A DNA stretch of 64,000 bases, taken from NCBI RefSeq assembly GCF_018320785.1, contig NC_054879.1, forward strand, positions 42,584,698 through 42,648,697, written 5' to 3'. This DNA is from Cheilinus undulatus. Its lineage: Eukaryota; Chordata; Actinopteri; Labriformes; Labridae. Each line of letters starts with the position of its first letter. Position 1 is the first letter of the stretch. The notes under the pieces are model-generated. The model was not told where the DNA came from, ran no database searches, and saw only the letters and a program-made list of their open reading frames with translations. This document shows, in pieces, positions 30,701 through 42,605 of the stretch. The translations under genes and the position numbers were made by a program.

Positions 30701-33700
30701 AATAATTTGTTGAAAGATCTGATACTGCCTTATTTTTGGAGAAGAATGAGTCTAGTCTGCTGCATGATGTATCTAAATGATTAATAAGTGTACTTACCTT
30801 TGAACAGTCCTTAATTTGAAATCTGTGTTTTTCTGACAGATTTGGACCTTTGCTGTTATTTTTTTGACTAAGAAAGTCAAAAGACTACCTCATATGCTAA
30901 CAGCTAACCTCTTCCTAGCACAGGTGAGCACATACTTTATTCAACTGACACTACAGATCTGTATGTTGGTGAAACTTGCCTTTACCTTATGGCTTTTATA
31001 TTGACAAGTTTATAACCTGCATTGGGATGATACTTTGGACCTATGTGGCTCCAATGGACAACTTTGTCGGGCAGGTCCTGACTTTCACCATACTCTGTAC
31101 CTCACTTTACAGCACATATGTATGGCCAGGTATGCTATGAACATTTGAAAACAGACACATTAATCCTGCAGTGAACATTTTTTCTCATAGATATCTGAAA
31201 TCAATGCTTTGATTGCTATTTTTTCCTTTTTTCAGCCATAATAGCTCTCTCTCTTGTGCTCATGAAGAGGTTTGGGGATCTGAAAGTTTCACCAGGCATG
31301 CTGGTCCTTGCAGGGTGGGGGTGAGTCATTTCCATAATATAACTAATTTAAATCAAAGTAAAGTAGTTCATCTGGTCCACTTAGAGTTTAAAACCACAGT
31401 GCTTGCACAAGAGTAGGATTCGCATGGATGTTGTTCCTCTGTAAGTCCAGTACTGTTATGCAAGCCAGATTGGTTGACAGACATGACTGTATCAAGAGCA
31501 GAGACACTGCCCGTCGGGGAGAATTCAGCATCATCAGATCATTCAGTGGTCTGTTAAAATACCTTACTCATGTTATCAGAGAACCTGGGATTTCTCTGTA
31601 ACTTAAAGTTTGCTTAACCATTCTCCTAGCATCAAACTACTGAGGATGTAGTGATTCCCATATTGCCAGACAAGCTTGTCGTTAAGACTCAATGCCAGAC
31701 ATAAAGCTGAGATACCAGCAGCCCAATGTATATTTTGGCTGGATACACTTCTAAACACCTCCCAGGATGTTTGCAATGAATGAGTACATAGGTCAGATTT
31801 GACTTGAAGCCCTGTAATACTGTGGGCTGAAGAAATGGCACAGACTCGCCTCTTAAGAAGCAGCTGTTTTGTAATAGATTTCCATTGGAAGTTTTTGCCC
31901 CTGGCGCAAACAGCTGATCTGTTTTATTAAAGCTTTTCGTTTGGTCCAAATAAATGTGTAAGGCATGCGCTTGGCACGATTTGCATTACTGTGTTTGCTC
32001 AGGGGAAGAAAAAAGAAACAGTGTTAGGCAGTTTGGTCAAAAAGCAATATGTTGGCATGAAGGCATGATTATGCCTCATCTCTCTCACGCATCTCCTGTA
32101 TCAAACTGAGGATATTGAGGGTTAACTGAAAACACATGAACACTACAGATTCAATTAGCAGATGCCAACAGTGAATAGCTTCTGTTAGTAAAAGCTATTG
32201 CATACCTGAACTGTTTGGAAGCTTGTTGCTTATTTGGCACTTGGTATCCTCTTCATAACCAGATAGTGAAGCGGGGGTGATGCCTCAATGGCCACTCCTG
32301 ACTTGGCCACCCTATGGCTGGCAAAATAATATTACACAAAGTCCAGGGATTGGGATGTAACTGTCAGGATGGGCAGAAGTGCCTTTGTGTCTAGATGAGC
32401 TGTGTCCTAGTATGTAATTTTTTTGATGGACGATGGTTAGTGTGACGATGTAAAACTACCAGAAGCAGAAGCTAGCAGGCAGGAAGTTTAAGGCGATGAA
32501 GAAATAAGTGAAGGTCCAAATTCTGTGGCTGGTTCAAGTGAGTTTTATTCACTGCGTAGTGGAGAGAAGAAACTCACAGCATGGCTGGCAAGGTTCTCTG
32601 CTCCTGAGCAGGTTTGAGAGGAGGTTTTTAAGCAGGCTTGGGTGTAACAAAACTCCAGTATGGGATCAAAGAAGACTGACAAGATACCATTTGGTCACAT
32701 GCAGTACAGTATGCATGGGAAGACATACACATACAATCAACATTCGACATTTGCATTCCTATGTTGTTTCCTGGTCAAAAAATGAGGTGTGAAGAGTGAT
32801 CAGAGAACATATGGGTTCGTATTAAATTACAAGCTGATACTTGGGTCTACTGAATATGACATACAGTTCGACTTCCACAAAGGCATAGGTATTTTAGTTC
32901 TGTTTTTTACACTGCCTGGCCAAAAAAAAGTCGCCACCAAAAAAAGGTCACACTCTCTAATATTTCATTGGACCACCTTTAGCTTTGATTACAGCACGCA
33001 TTCGCTGTTGCATTGTTTCAATAAGCTTCTGCAATGTCACAAGATTTATTTCCATCCAGTGTTGCACTAATTTTTCACCAGGATCTTGTACTGATGATGG
33101 GAGAGTCTGACCACTGGGCAAAGCCTTCTCCAGCACATCCCAAAGATTCTCAATGGGGTTAAGGTCTGGACTCTGTGGTGGCCAATCCATGTTTGAAAAT
33201 GATGTCTCATGCTCCCTGAACCACTCTTTCACAATTTGAGCCTGATGAATCCTGGCATTGCCATCTTGGAATATGCCCATGCCATTAGGGAAGAAAAAAT
33301 CCATTGTTTAAGAAATGAGAAGTTACTCATTGCATCAGCTGGGGTTAAATAACTTGTTGCCAGCTGAAAGATAATCGCCCATGCAGTAATTATCCAATAG
33401 GAGGCTCGCACCTATTTGCTTAGTTAAATCCAGGTGACGACTTTTTTTTTGGCCAGGCAGTGTATTTCAGTTCTATGAGTAACTTGTAATGATAAGTGTA
33501 TAAGACCAGCTAAGATGACTGCCTGGATGCTGGGATATACTGAGAGCATTAGTTCAGGCAGACCACAGAGTTGAGCTCTGCCATATAATTTAGATCAGCT
33601 GATCCAAGCCCTCATCAGCTGATGGCTAGCTGTTTCACTTCAAAGGCCTTGTCCAGAGACAAAACGTTATATATCCGTTTCGTTTTGAAAAAGTTTTCCA

Positions 33701-36700
33701 TAAATACGAGATAGTTTGTTTGTTTGTTTGAAATGTCCACGTAAGCATGGAACCAATGAAAACGACTGGAAACGCTGTAGTATATATGCCAAGCCTGTAC
33801 GTGGCACTGTATTGCTGCCACGGAAATGCACCAAAAGAGAGAAGAAGATCACAGAAAACTGACACAGACTTTCTTCTAGTTGCCCTCCCGGTTGTTCTAT
33901 GTGTTGGATTTAAGAAAAAATTTGGTATGTTCTGTTCGGGTGGTGGTAAAGGAGCTTCAGATTTTGCTGTAAAAGCCATAATAAGCTCAGTAGCTTCTGC
34001 AGCACAAACACAACCCTGTAATCCGCCATTGTTGTTTTGGTTCAATACGCAGGTTAAGTGGCCTACGCTGTGTGTGACGTAATCGTTTCCATGTGGATGA
34101 AATGCCTATATGACAAAAAATGCATATACTCGTGAATTCGTCTCCGTGTGGACAGGGCCTAAGTATGGAGTTGGCTAATCACATTCATGCTGCCTTTTTT
34201 AAGCTACTCTCTGCTAGTCTCTGCTGCTCCTTCTGCAAGCCTCTTTTTGCAACCCTCCTCCAACCCAGCTCCTCCTTTATTCTGCATCTGACTTAAGCAA
34301 TGTAATTTGTTGTCACTGATGCCTGCTTTGCTCTGGGTTTATTTCTGCTTCTCTCCTTGCAGGCACAGGCAGAGCAGAAACATGTGCTGTTCCTTCTTCA
34401 TACTTTACACATAGGCTTGTGGAAGGGCAGGGGAATCCTAGAACAGCCACACCACAGAACATACATAACAACAGCAATAAGTGCAAACTAATAACGACCA
34501 ATAAGGAGAAAAATATTTATAACAGCAAATCATGTGTGTTTCTTGACAAAGTGGTCCTGGCTGAAATGGCTTTGTAGATGGGGCTTCTAGGTGAAAGTTT
34601 GAAAATCAACAGTTTTGGGGTGGCTGGAAATGCTTATGTGCTTGTGTCATGATCTGGCTCAGGTGGTCACAATAAAAAATGGAGACAAAACCATGGCAAA
34701 GTTTTAAACAAGTCTTTATTTTATCACATCAGACCAAATCAAACAATTCTCTAATTAAACCAAATTAGACCAAATTACCTAAAGTTATTTCAAGCAAGTA
34801 AAGACAGTAGTGTGTGTTGTGCATGAATGAAGTTCAAGTCTGTGTAAATGTTGTGAAATGAGAACATAACTAAAGCTCAACTTAATCTAACATAACTAAA
34901 CCAAAGTGTGATATACATGTGTGGAGGCCAGGTCAGAGAGAGAGGGTGTTTTTTCAAATCAACCCCTACACCCTCCCCCTCCGTGGTGGAGTGCACTCCA
35001 TCAGAAGTCACACTCGCAGCTGAGTGAAGTCCCCTTCGTCAAGGTGTAGGGTATATATATAGCGGCAAGCTTGGGGACAAACTTCCCTCTCTCAGCCGGA
35101 AACAGGAACTATGGCTTCGCAGCCGCATCTTGCGGGAGCGGCTGTTATTGCATTGATCCAGCAGCAAGAAAATGAGTGGATTAGATCGTACAGAAGGCGT
35201 AGGTGTCTAAGGCTTGAGTTTTTTTTTCTTTTTTGTAGCTCATATTAATATTAATATTATATATTAATATTAATGTTATATTAATATAATATTAATTTTC
35301 TTCCTCTTTAGTAAATTATATTAGTTTTAACTAATAAATGATTATCCTTTAATGTACTATTTAATGTTAATTCAGTTTATTGTAATTTAATCATCATGTC
35401 ATAGAACAGGTTGTCCGAAATTAATGCAAAAACAAGGATAATATATTTTAATGTCAGAGCAGCAAAAAGCTTCTTTTTTCTTGTAACTTATGTTTGTATT
35501 GAAATTTCACAGACATCAAAAACAATAAAACAGTCCCTGTAAATAAAAACACTTAACAATAAAATAAACACATCAGCCGTTTTCTGGACTAATGCAGGGT
35601 AGGCCCTCATTTGATACTCAATACCATGTACATTTGAAGTTGTAAATGTCTGTATGACCATCTTTATCTTAGTTTAACAGTGTTTGTACAGGCACTTGAG
35701 CAGAACTTACATCTGAAGGTTGCTTCTTCCATGATCACCACCGGACACAATGAGCGACGCACGTGTTCGGTGAGTCGGCATCAGTGCAGACTCGCTGGTG
35801 GAGGGTTTTATAGTCCACTACCACTCCCCGCTAATTGGTTTGGGACAAACTTAATATGGCGAACCCTCCGTGAAGACGCGCAAACGGAGGGATAGTGGGT
35901 AGGGAGAGTGTGTAGTGGTCGGTTTGAAAAACACCCAGAGAGTGTGTGACTGCTGGAGCTTGAATAACCTCCACAGCCCAGGTGTGTGACATTACTCTAA
36001 TCAGGGAGCTGCACTGATAGCCACAGGCTGGAGACACTCGGGCTGACAATACCAAACATCACATGATGTCATGGACATCACAGCTTGGTTTTACTGTTTG
36101 ATAACAGGCTTTCAGGCCAGTTGCTGTTGGCAATATGAAGTAGTAGCATTCCCCTTTCCCTGTGAAACCAAGACTTTATTTATACATGGGATTTAGTACA
36201 AGATACAGGTGTATAACTGTCTGGCCAACTGTGTTATGGTCTATCTGTGAGCTGCCCCATTAACAGTTGTGTCAACAGATATAACTTTCTGAATGAAAGC
36301 AGAGAAGATAGATTTGAATCTTATAATAAAGTTACATCAAATCATGTGTTAAAAGTGGATCCAGTAATGCTAGTCAATGAAGCTGCTATAATGGCTTTAG
36401 GCTACTGATGACACACAGAGGCTAATCTCAGAGATTTCAAGCAAATCTTTACAAAGAGGACGAAGATGTACTGAGGTGGTTTGGCTACCACCTAATATTA
36501 ATCCCTAAACAAAAGGGCTGCGTAATTATTCTTTCTCTATTAACAGGGTTCCAGCTTTAATAACAGCTGTGTTACTCTTTTCTGGGGAAAAAACATCCGA
36601 CACGATGGACTCAACATTCATTTATGGCAAGCAGCAGGTAACAGCATCAGAAATCATTCTTGACTTTTAGGATAGACATTTAAATACTTTTAAGTGAATT

Positions 36701-39700
36701 ATTTTACAGTTAGTATGTCTGTATTTATTTTTTGTCACAGATAATCTGCACCTCAGTGGTAGCTTTCCTCAGTATACTGCTGGGAGGAGGGTCTCTTGTA
36801 TGTCTCAGCAAAGGAAACAGGACCCCGCAAGAAAATGCTAGTGAAGGACCCTCTGCAGAGACTCTTGGAACTGAAGTTGAACCAGTGATCCAGACGAATT
36901 TTGAACCTGTCAGTCAATCAGGAGAGCTTTCCAGAGGTACACTTCTTAAGTAGATTTATGGAGTTATAAAGCTTATTATAGCAGCTTGATATTAAGGTAT
37001 TATGATAATCCAGTCTGGAGCTAAAGAAAACGTGATGTTGCATTTTCTGTGTCATTTTAATACAGGAGGTACTTGGCTTGTGGTAGTGAATGAAAAAAAA
37101 AGCTGCCTTTTTCAATAATCCAAAAAATAGACTTGGCTGTGAACAAAAACCATGTACTATGATGCTATTCATAATGAATATGGCATCAAATTAAGTATGA
37201 AGTTCTTTCTAAATTCATAGTATGCAATTTGGTGTATGCAAGAAGAGTCAGATGTACTGTATACTATGGCTAGAATATTTTAGTATGATACAAAGCTAAC
37301 TTGCCATACGTAACTACACCACACTGCATTGCAGTTTGTCAGTCAGGTAATCAATATTCCTGGCTACTATTACACAATGAAAACAAAAGAACACTCCAAG
37401 CAACTCAGAGAAATAGTTCTAGAAAAGTATAGGTCATCTGATTGTTAAAGCAATTCAGAGATTAGTATGTGTGAGGCTCATCTCTTACCACTTAAAGGGG
37501 ATGATGTGATTATCTCTCCTCTTATCAAAAGATGAGGGGACAATAAACATAAATGCGTCAGATAACACTTAAGTTTCAGTGTTGTATGCTGTGCTGTTGG
37601 TTTGGTAATAATTTCAGATTTCATCTATGAAGAATCAAATCAGTCGTAGTCAGTCAGAGAACAGCTTGTTGATATTAGTTCAGCTGTAAATAGCACAACA
37701 CGTACCAGAACTCTGCAAGGACTATCAGAAAATGTAACTCATAACTTGCAGTTTGAAATATAATTTAGTCGAACATCTGATTAGAACATGAAGCAGAATT
37801 TGTTAAATTGAGGTTGAATTTATTTTAAAACAACCGCTTTTGGTTTGCCACTTATTTGAAATATGTAAAAGATGGAGGACAAATGGTGGCAGGAAGTTGT
37901 TCCATCCTTATCTGCCATCAGAGGCTGTAACAGAGGAAGAATAGGGGGCGAAAGGCAGCGAATTGTAACAGTGCTGGGAAGTGGATTTATTTTGTAAATT
38001 TACCTACCCAGAAAAGCCTCACTGAGATTAAAAAAAAAAGTCCTATTTACAAAAATGTCCTGACCAAGACAGGCAGCAGCACAGTCAACAAGGTTACACA
38101 CATGACACATAGCCGTTACAATCAGATCAATCAATCCTGAGTCACAGAGCACAATGTCATTAGTCAAAACATCTAAAAACTGATGCATCTACCTCCAGTA
38201 TCTACTTTTGAAAAGATTTAAAGAGACCAGCTCCCCAGACACAAAGTCTCCTGCAGGACATTCCAAGCTGCATGAGCAGTGTACCTGAAACTCCATTTCT
38301 AATGATGGCAGAACCTGCCTCGCTGATTGTTCTAAATGGATGAAGAAACATCACCTTCGGCCCAGAATCTGAGTGTCATGGTTGATGACCAGCTAACCTT
38401 CAAGGTTCATGTGGCCTCGATTGCTTGGTCTTGCTGATTTCTCCTCTTTCACATCAAGAGGATCAGACCCTACCGGACAGAGCATGCAACACAGCTCCTG
38501 GTACAGGCTCTTGTAATATCATGCATTGACTACTGCAACTCATTACTGACATCCTAGCATGTGCGTTTAAACCTCTGCAGATGATCCAGAATGCAACAGC
38601 ACATCTGGTCTTCAACCAACCCAAGACAGCACATGCCACTCCTCCACTGTTCATCTCTCTACACTGGCTTTCAGTTGCAGCTCCCGTCAAATTCAAAACT
38701 CTAATCATTGCTTACAAAGCAGTAACTAAAACTGCTCCTGTTTACCTCCCTCACCCAGGTCTTCACTCTCTCTTGCCCACAATGCTTGGCCAGCAAAAAG
38801 GCTGCTGTTAATTCCATCATATCAGGGTCCTAAATCACTTGCTCGACTCGTCTACTCGATTGTCCCTCGATGGTTGGGAAACTCCATTCAATCCACAGAG
38901 TGCCCTTCTACTTGTAAGAGAGAGCAAAAGAACCAGCTCTTTCAAAAACACTATGCACTTAGCTAGACTCTAATCTGTTGTTGTCCCCAGTGGAAGTATG
39001 AGTCTACCATATGCAGTTGGCTTGAACTGTCCCAGTCTACTTTGAGAGGTTTTGCGCCCAGCTCTTTGTGAGTGACCCAGCACTTGGTTCTTTGGTCATT
39101 CTTTGTTGGTGAAGGCGAATTGACTTGCTTTGGACAAAAGCATCTGCTAAATGACATTATAACACTGCAAGAACCTTTGGCACTGTTGCAGAATCACAAG
39201 CAGTAAAGAGCTAATGTTTACAATATCTGCTCTGATGCCCCCCTCAGGTCAAGGGGGGAACAGCTGCTCGTCCAAAGACTGTCTGCTTGTTCGTATGGAA
39301 AACCTCCGTCAGGCTCCTGATGGACAAGTGGCCCGTCATGAGCTCTTGTGTCTGCTTCTGACTGTCAGCTTGCTGGCTGTGAGTAAACCACCACCTTTCA
39401 CTTCTACAGTGACATGAAGTCAGTGTTAGCTGTCTGTGTTATCATATTGAGTGCATCATATAATCAGATTCTGTTAGCTGAGATATTGTTTCAGCTTCTT
39501 GTCTTCTGGAAAACTACTGGAAATCTGTCAGGTATTTATTATGGTATGATGTTATTAAAGAACCAGAATTGTTGATGTAACTAATTCTCAATAAATCACG
39601 GCGACATGATCAAGTCCTCCGGACAGTTGCTGAATCCATCTGCAGCACTGTTAACACCTGCCGGAAGACAAAGCCAACCAGCAACACCATTCAAAGAAGG

Positions 39701-42605
39701 AGACAAACAATACAACACCAAAATTCTTGTTCTTTGCTTTTAAGAGAAGCACAGCAAATTTGGTTGTACACTGTGCAATGACAATAAAGGGTATTTGATT
39801 TGATTCGATTCGATTCAATTCGATTCTAGAGGACTAGAGGCTAGAAGTAGACCTTGGAAAGCAGCTGCATTTCCCCTCCAAGATTGTCGAGACCTATCTA
39901 CAGCCAGACATTGTTTTATGCTTGGCCTCTTCAAAACATGCCCTCATGCTTGAGCTCACCCTGCCTTGGGAAGAACGGATGAAGGAGGCGCACAAGCAGA
40001 AGAGAGCAAAGTATGAGGAACTGAGAAACAGCTGCCAGAGAATAGGCTGGAAAGCCAAGTGTTGGCCCGTGGAGGCTGGGTGTTGAAGCTTTGCAGGGCA
40101 GTCACTCTGTAGCACATATATACGACACTGGACATTGTGGGAGAGGAGGAAGAAAGAGATTTCCACCACCACAGACACAGCTAAGAAGGCGTCAAGATGT
40201 CTCTGGTTAAGGAGGGCAGATCCATCTGTTGCTGCTAGGGCACAGGCACAGGGTCTGATCAGCCTTTGTTGGGTTGTCTGGGTGAGGGTGTATGATGTTT
40301 GAAACACCCTGTGACCCCAGGTAGCATCATCAGCTGTGTTTCCATTGCCCTTAGAAATGTGCAAAATCTAAACAGTGCAATTAAAAAATGGTAATGGTAA
40401 TGGAAAAACCTCTCAAATACTGCTAAAAAGTTTTTATGCTCTCACGGTGTCACGTGACCAGTTCAATCCGAGACAACATGGCATGGACAGAAAAGGAGAC
40501 AGAGACTTTTCTTAACATCGTACTTATACCTGTATACGTGGCTTTTGCAATACATATGGACCTTGCCCCTGAACTATTATCCATTACCTTCGTCTTTTGT
40601 TCAAAATTGTCAAGGCAACTGCTGTAGATGTAATCACACCTGTACCAACACGCAACAGGTTTATAGCGTCAAGCTTCCTTGAGTCTCATCAGCCGAGATT
40701 TTACGAGAATTGCAAGGCTCGTGCCCAAAGCTCCCCTCAAGGGAAACACATTCAAAGTTTAATTTGTACTCAGTTGAAATGTAAGAAATGTCGCTTTTAT
40801 TTTGCAAAAAATGTAATGCAGACGCAGCTACTGACAGTGTGCCCTCTGTAGCACTGCAGGTTTATCTGAAAGCAGTAAATTTCAAGGTTTTGGTGAATAA
40901 ATTGTTCAAACAACAGCAACTTAATACTGTTTAAAGTGGTTGATCTCACTCAGCTGGTTCTACTTCTGTCAACTGCGTGATTCTTTTCTATTAGAAAGAT
41001 GAAGTCGCTCTTATTTGTTCTTATGGCAGAACTTATCCAGCTGCTTGTGGTTGCTCTTTTACCATGTTCCTGGTAAACTATACTTGGAGCTGCAGTTCTT
41101 CTGCGCTGTGGCCAACTATGGACAGGTGGGTAATAAAGAAATATTACACACAAGATTTACCTGCATTTATTGTCATGTAGTTGTCATGTCATGGTGTGTT
41201 TTCTGTTGCCAGGGGTTTCTCTCTTTTGCTGTGTTTGGTCTGGACAAGCACCTGATGATATTGCTATTTCGAAAGAGGTGAAAACACATTTTGTCACAAT
41301 CTAAAGCAGAGGTTCTCAACTGGTCGGGCATAAAGACCCTGTGCCACACCCTTGATGACAAAAATCTCAGCTTTTCAATTATGAAAACAAATATTTTTAA
41401 TGAAAAATAGGGCAATTTGTACCTGACACGCCTGATGGATTTGTTTCACACATCCATCTGGTAAACCACCCATAGACAGCATTTGGGAAAGGGCAGAGCC
41501 TTTGAAATAAAACTCGGAGGGTGAGTGGATGAACGTTCTGTGTGTCACATCTTGATGGGCCAATCAGAGCAACAAAACGTGACGTCGTAGCTGCTGCTAC
41601 TGAGGAGTAAACTCCATAGAGAGCTGCATAATGCGAACCATGGTGACTGTAGACATGTCAGTACACGACTTTTGTGGTTTTTGAAAAGAAAACAACTCAC
41701 TGTTCTTTGTTCTTTGTTCTTCTTTTAACGAAGAAATGTGGTCAGGTTCTGATAAACCTAGGGCTTTAGCAGCAGCCACGCTAATCTCTTCCACCATAAT
41801 TGCAACGGTCTTTTGTTGCTGCTTGCTTACCTCACGACTCCACTGCACCCGAAAGTCCTGCTGCTCAACGCTGATTGGTCCTGTCACTTTCTAACCCGGC
41901 TCAAACGGTTCAGATGGGAGCTTTGCAAGATAGATTTGCCAGTGAGCAACACGGAAACAGGCGTATCCATCTGCTTTGCAAGGTTGGGGCAATTTTGATT
42001 TGAGATGGAACAAGAGATGTGATAGAAAAACAATGAGACATATCCTTCAAAATAAAAGCACATTATAGACTTGTTGCAAGCACACATCTGTGACCCACTG
42101 CGAATGGTTTTGCGACTCACTTTTGGGTCCTGACCCACCTGTTGAGAGCCGAGAATCTAAAGCATCATGGAAGTATAGTGTTAAACATTATTTACTCTAA
42201 ATTTATACAGCGTGAAAATTACACTTAAAAGCTTGTTTTTCCATTGTTGACAGGTTTGGACAAAAAGATTTTGATATTAAAATAAAAGTGCCTATCATGG
42301 CCCCTAAGAGGAGATGGGCTAATCGGGCCGTAAAGAAGAAGAGGCCTTTTAAGACCCCTGTAGAGACCAAGCCAGAGGAGATCCTTCCAATCCCACAGAA
42401 AATAAGCACCAGCAGCCCAGAGAAAAAGGATCCAGGGCAGGTGGGTTCAACAGTGGAATATGTACAAGAGGAGAAAAAGGTGATGATTCATTACCTGCCC
42501 CATGTACGTGATCTGCCAAGAGCCAAGGAGGATCCTAGACCCAGTGGGAGTGAGACAAAACCACAAGGGAAAGACATTAAGAGGAAAAAGAGGGTAAAAA
42601 AATGA
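27397..42605 (+). CDS. gpr155: GPR155/LYCHOS-like protein lacking the DEP domain (copy 1)
   Basis: The family is a lysosomal membrane protein that fuses a PIN-like permease domain to a GPCR-like domain, senses cholesterol and signals to mTORC1 through GATOR1. Thirteen exons: 27397-27748, 28149-28548, 28670-28838, 28937-29092, 30840-30923, 31009-31129, 31236-31320, 36547-36637, 36741-36936, 39248-39378, 41030-41125, 41213-41277, 42254-42605. Phases all agree; the total is 2298 nt, or 765 aa plus TGA. Landmarks: [15 protein letters not shown] (TM1), [61 protein letters not shown], and [14 protein letters not shown] in the last helix. Exons 2-9 have exactly the lengths seen in copy 2. Unlike copy 2 there is no Cys-rich loop exon between 36936 and 39248 and no DEP domain; the last exon encodes a Lys/Pro-rich tail. 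Frames are unbroken, so the gene may be functional. Gene identity is sure; the terminal exon is less sure. Confidence 0.88.
29124..30663 (+). mobile_element. Degenerate Tc1/mariner transposon in GPR155 copy 1 intron 4
   Basis: The left end is TA|CAGTGCCTTCAAGAAGTATT. Transposase frame pieces are visible: [20 protein letters not shown] and ISKPLNIP of the helix-turn-helix, then a body with stops and frameshifts that includes a [13 protein letters not shown] block near 30040. The right end near 30660 is decayed. The element is dead and roughly full length for the family (about 1.5 kb). Confidence 0.8.
32910..33462 (-). mobile_element. Internally deleted Tc1-type element with perfect ends
   Basis: CACTGCCTGGCC at the left and GGCCAGGCAGTG at the right are exact inverted repeats, flanked by TA on both sides (32908-32909 and 33463-33464), as expected for Tc1/mariner insertion. 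On the minus strand, 33304-32957 encodes the C-terminal third of a transposase, including a [16 protein letters not shown] block with the last catalytic acidic residue. The N-terminal DNA-binding and first catalytic regions are missing. It is non-autonomous, but its ends look young. Confidence 0.85.
33644..34162. mobile_element. MITE-like element, family A (copy in GPR155 copy 1 intron 7)
   Basis: The left end GGCCTTGTCCAGAGAC and the right end GTGTGGACAGGGCC are inverted. The interior is the reverse complement of 11455-12003. Three overlapping minus-strand ORFs and one plus-strand ORF belong to the repeat and are not genes. Confidence 0.65.
34944..35934 (+). mobile_element. DNA transposon with about 50-bp inverted ends, possibly Harbinger-like
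   Basis: The left end GGGTGTTTTTTCAAATCAAC matches the reverse complement of the right end (GTTTGAAAAACACCC), with imperfect pairing continuing through a CTCCCTCCG-type stretch. Inside, 35112-35205 reads [19 protein letters not shown] and then [12 protein letters not shown] before a possible splice site. This resembles the N-terminal exon of a Harbinger-type transposase. No catalytic region is recognisable, so the class is tentative. Confidence 0.5.
37345..37445 (+). repeat. Tc1 fragment in GPR155 copy 1 intron 9
   Basis: About 100 bases closely match 29505-29580 of the larger Tc1 element, covering the CACTCCAAGCAACTCAGAGAA segment that encodes the transposase N-terminus. No ends are present. 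Confidence 0.65.
38345..39165 (+). pseudogene. L2-type LINE 3' end, reverse transcriptase relic
   Basis: Frame pieces read [10 protein letters not shown], then after a frameshift [30 protein letters not shown] and similar blocks that belong to the C-terminal part of an L2/Maui-like reverse transcriptase. The segment ends with a TTTGGACAAAAGCATCTGC and TAAATGACATTATAA tail typical of that family. Frameshifts and stops show it is inactive. It is inside GPR155 copy 1 intron 9, where the loop exon of copy 2 has no counterpart. Confidence 0.75.
39590..39830 (+). repeat. LINE 3' tail with GATTC tandem end
   Basis: A 3' untranslated stretch ending TGTGCAATGACAATAAAGGG is followed by repeated GATTCGATTC words (39795-39826). 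This is the tail style of Rex1/CR1-like fish LINEs. No coding sequence is retained. Confidence 0.55.
40336..40830. mobile_element. MITE-like element, family B (copy in GPR155 copy 1)
   Basis: Reverse-oriented relative of 16806-17402, beginning GTGTTTCCATTGCCCTTAGA. It shares the GTCACGTGACCAGTTCAATCCGAGA-type and GCTTTTGCAATACATATGGAC-type blocks. The right boundary is approximate. Confidence 0.6.
41307..42154. mobile_element. hAT-type MITE with 8-bp target duplication
   Basis: The ends are CAGAGGTTCTCAACTGG and, at the right, CCTGTTGAGAGCCGAGA, which are imperfect inverted repeats. ATCTAAAG occurs immediately outside both ends (41299-41306 and 42155-42162), the 8-bp duplication expected of hAT elements. 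Length 848 bp. Minus-strand ORFs inside are not recognised as transposase. It sits in the last intron of GPR155 copy 1, ending 99 bases before the terminal exon. Confidence 0.85.
42254..42605 (+). CDS. gpr155: GPR155 copy 1 terminal exon: novel Lys/Pro-rich tail
   Basis: A TTTTTCCATTGTTGACAG acceptor precedes an open frame that joins in the correct phase to exon 12 (AAG AG|G TTT). It runs 117 residues to TGA at 42603-42605. The product begins [16 protein letters not shown] and contains basic clusters [15 protein letters not shown] and KRKKRVKK, with Pro/Glu/Lys-rich sequence between them. No DEP signature is present. The first two residues (RF) equal those of copy 2 exon 14 (RFSRLW), so the acceptor may be ancestral and the body new. 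The exon is richer in G+C than its flanks and has no stop over 352 nt, which favours coding. It could instead be a chance open frame in a gene truncated by the duplication. Confidence 0.6.

Larger units (their letters stand above)
31321..36546. other. GPR155 copy 1 intron 7, transposon-filled
   Basis: A 5.2 kb intron that carries at least three separate DNA-transposon derivatives, annotated separately at 32910-33462, 33644-34162 and 34944-35934. The stretch 31420-32880 has no recognised feature. Between 35240 and 35300 there is an ATTAATATTA simple repeat, and 35935-36546 shows nothing specific. Confidence 0.6.

Noticed and set aside
37570-37760. Candidate counterpart of the Cys-rich exon 10 in GPR155 copy 1
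   Set aside because: Both AG-start options (after 37579 and after 37617) hit in-frame stops within about a dozen codons and show no Cys pattern.
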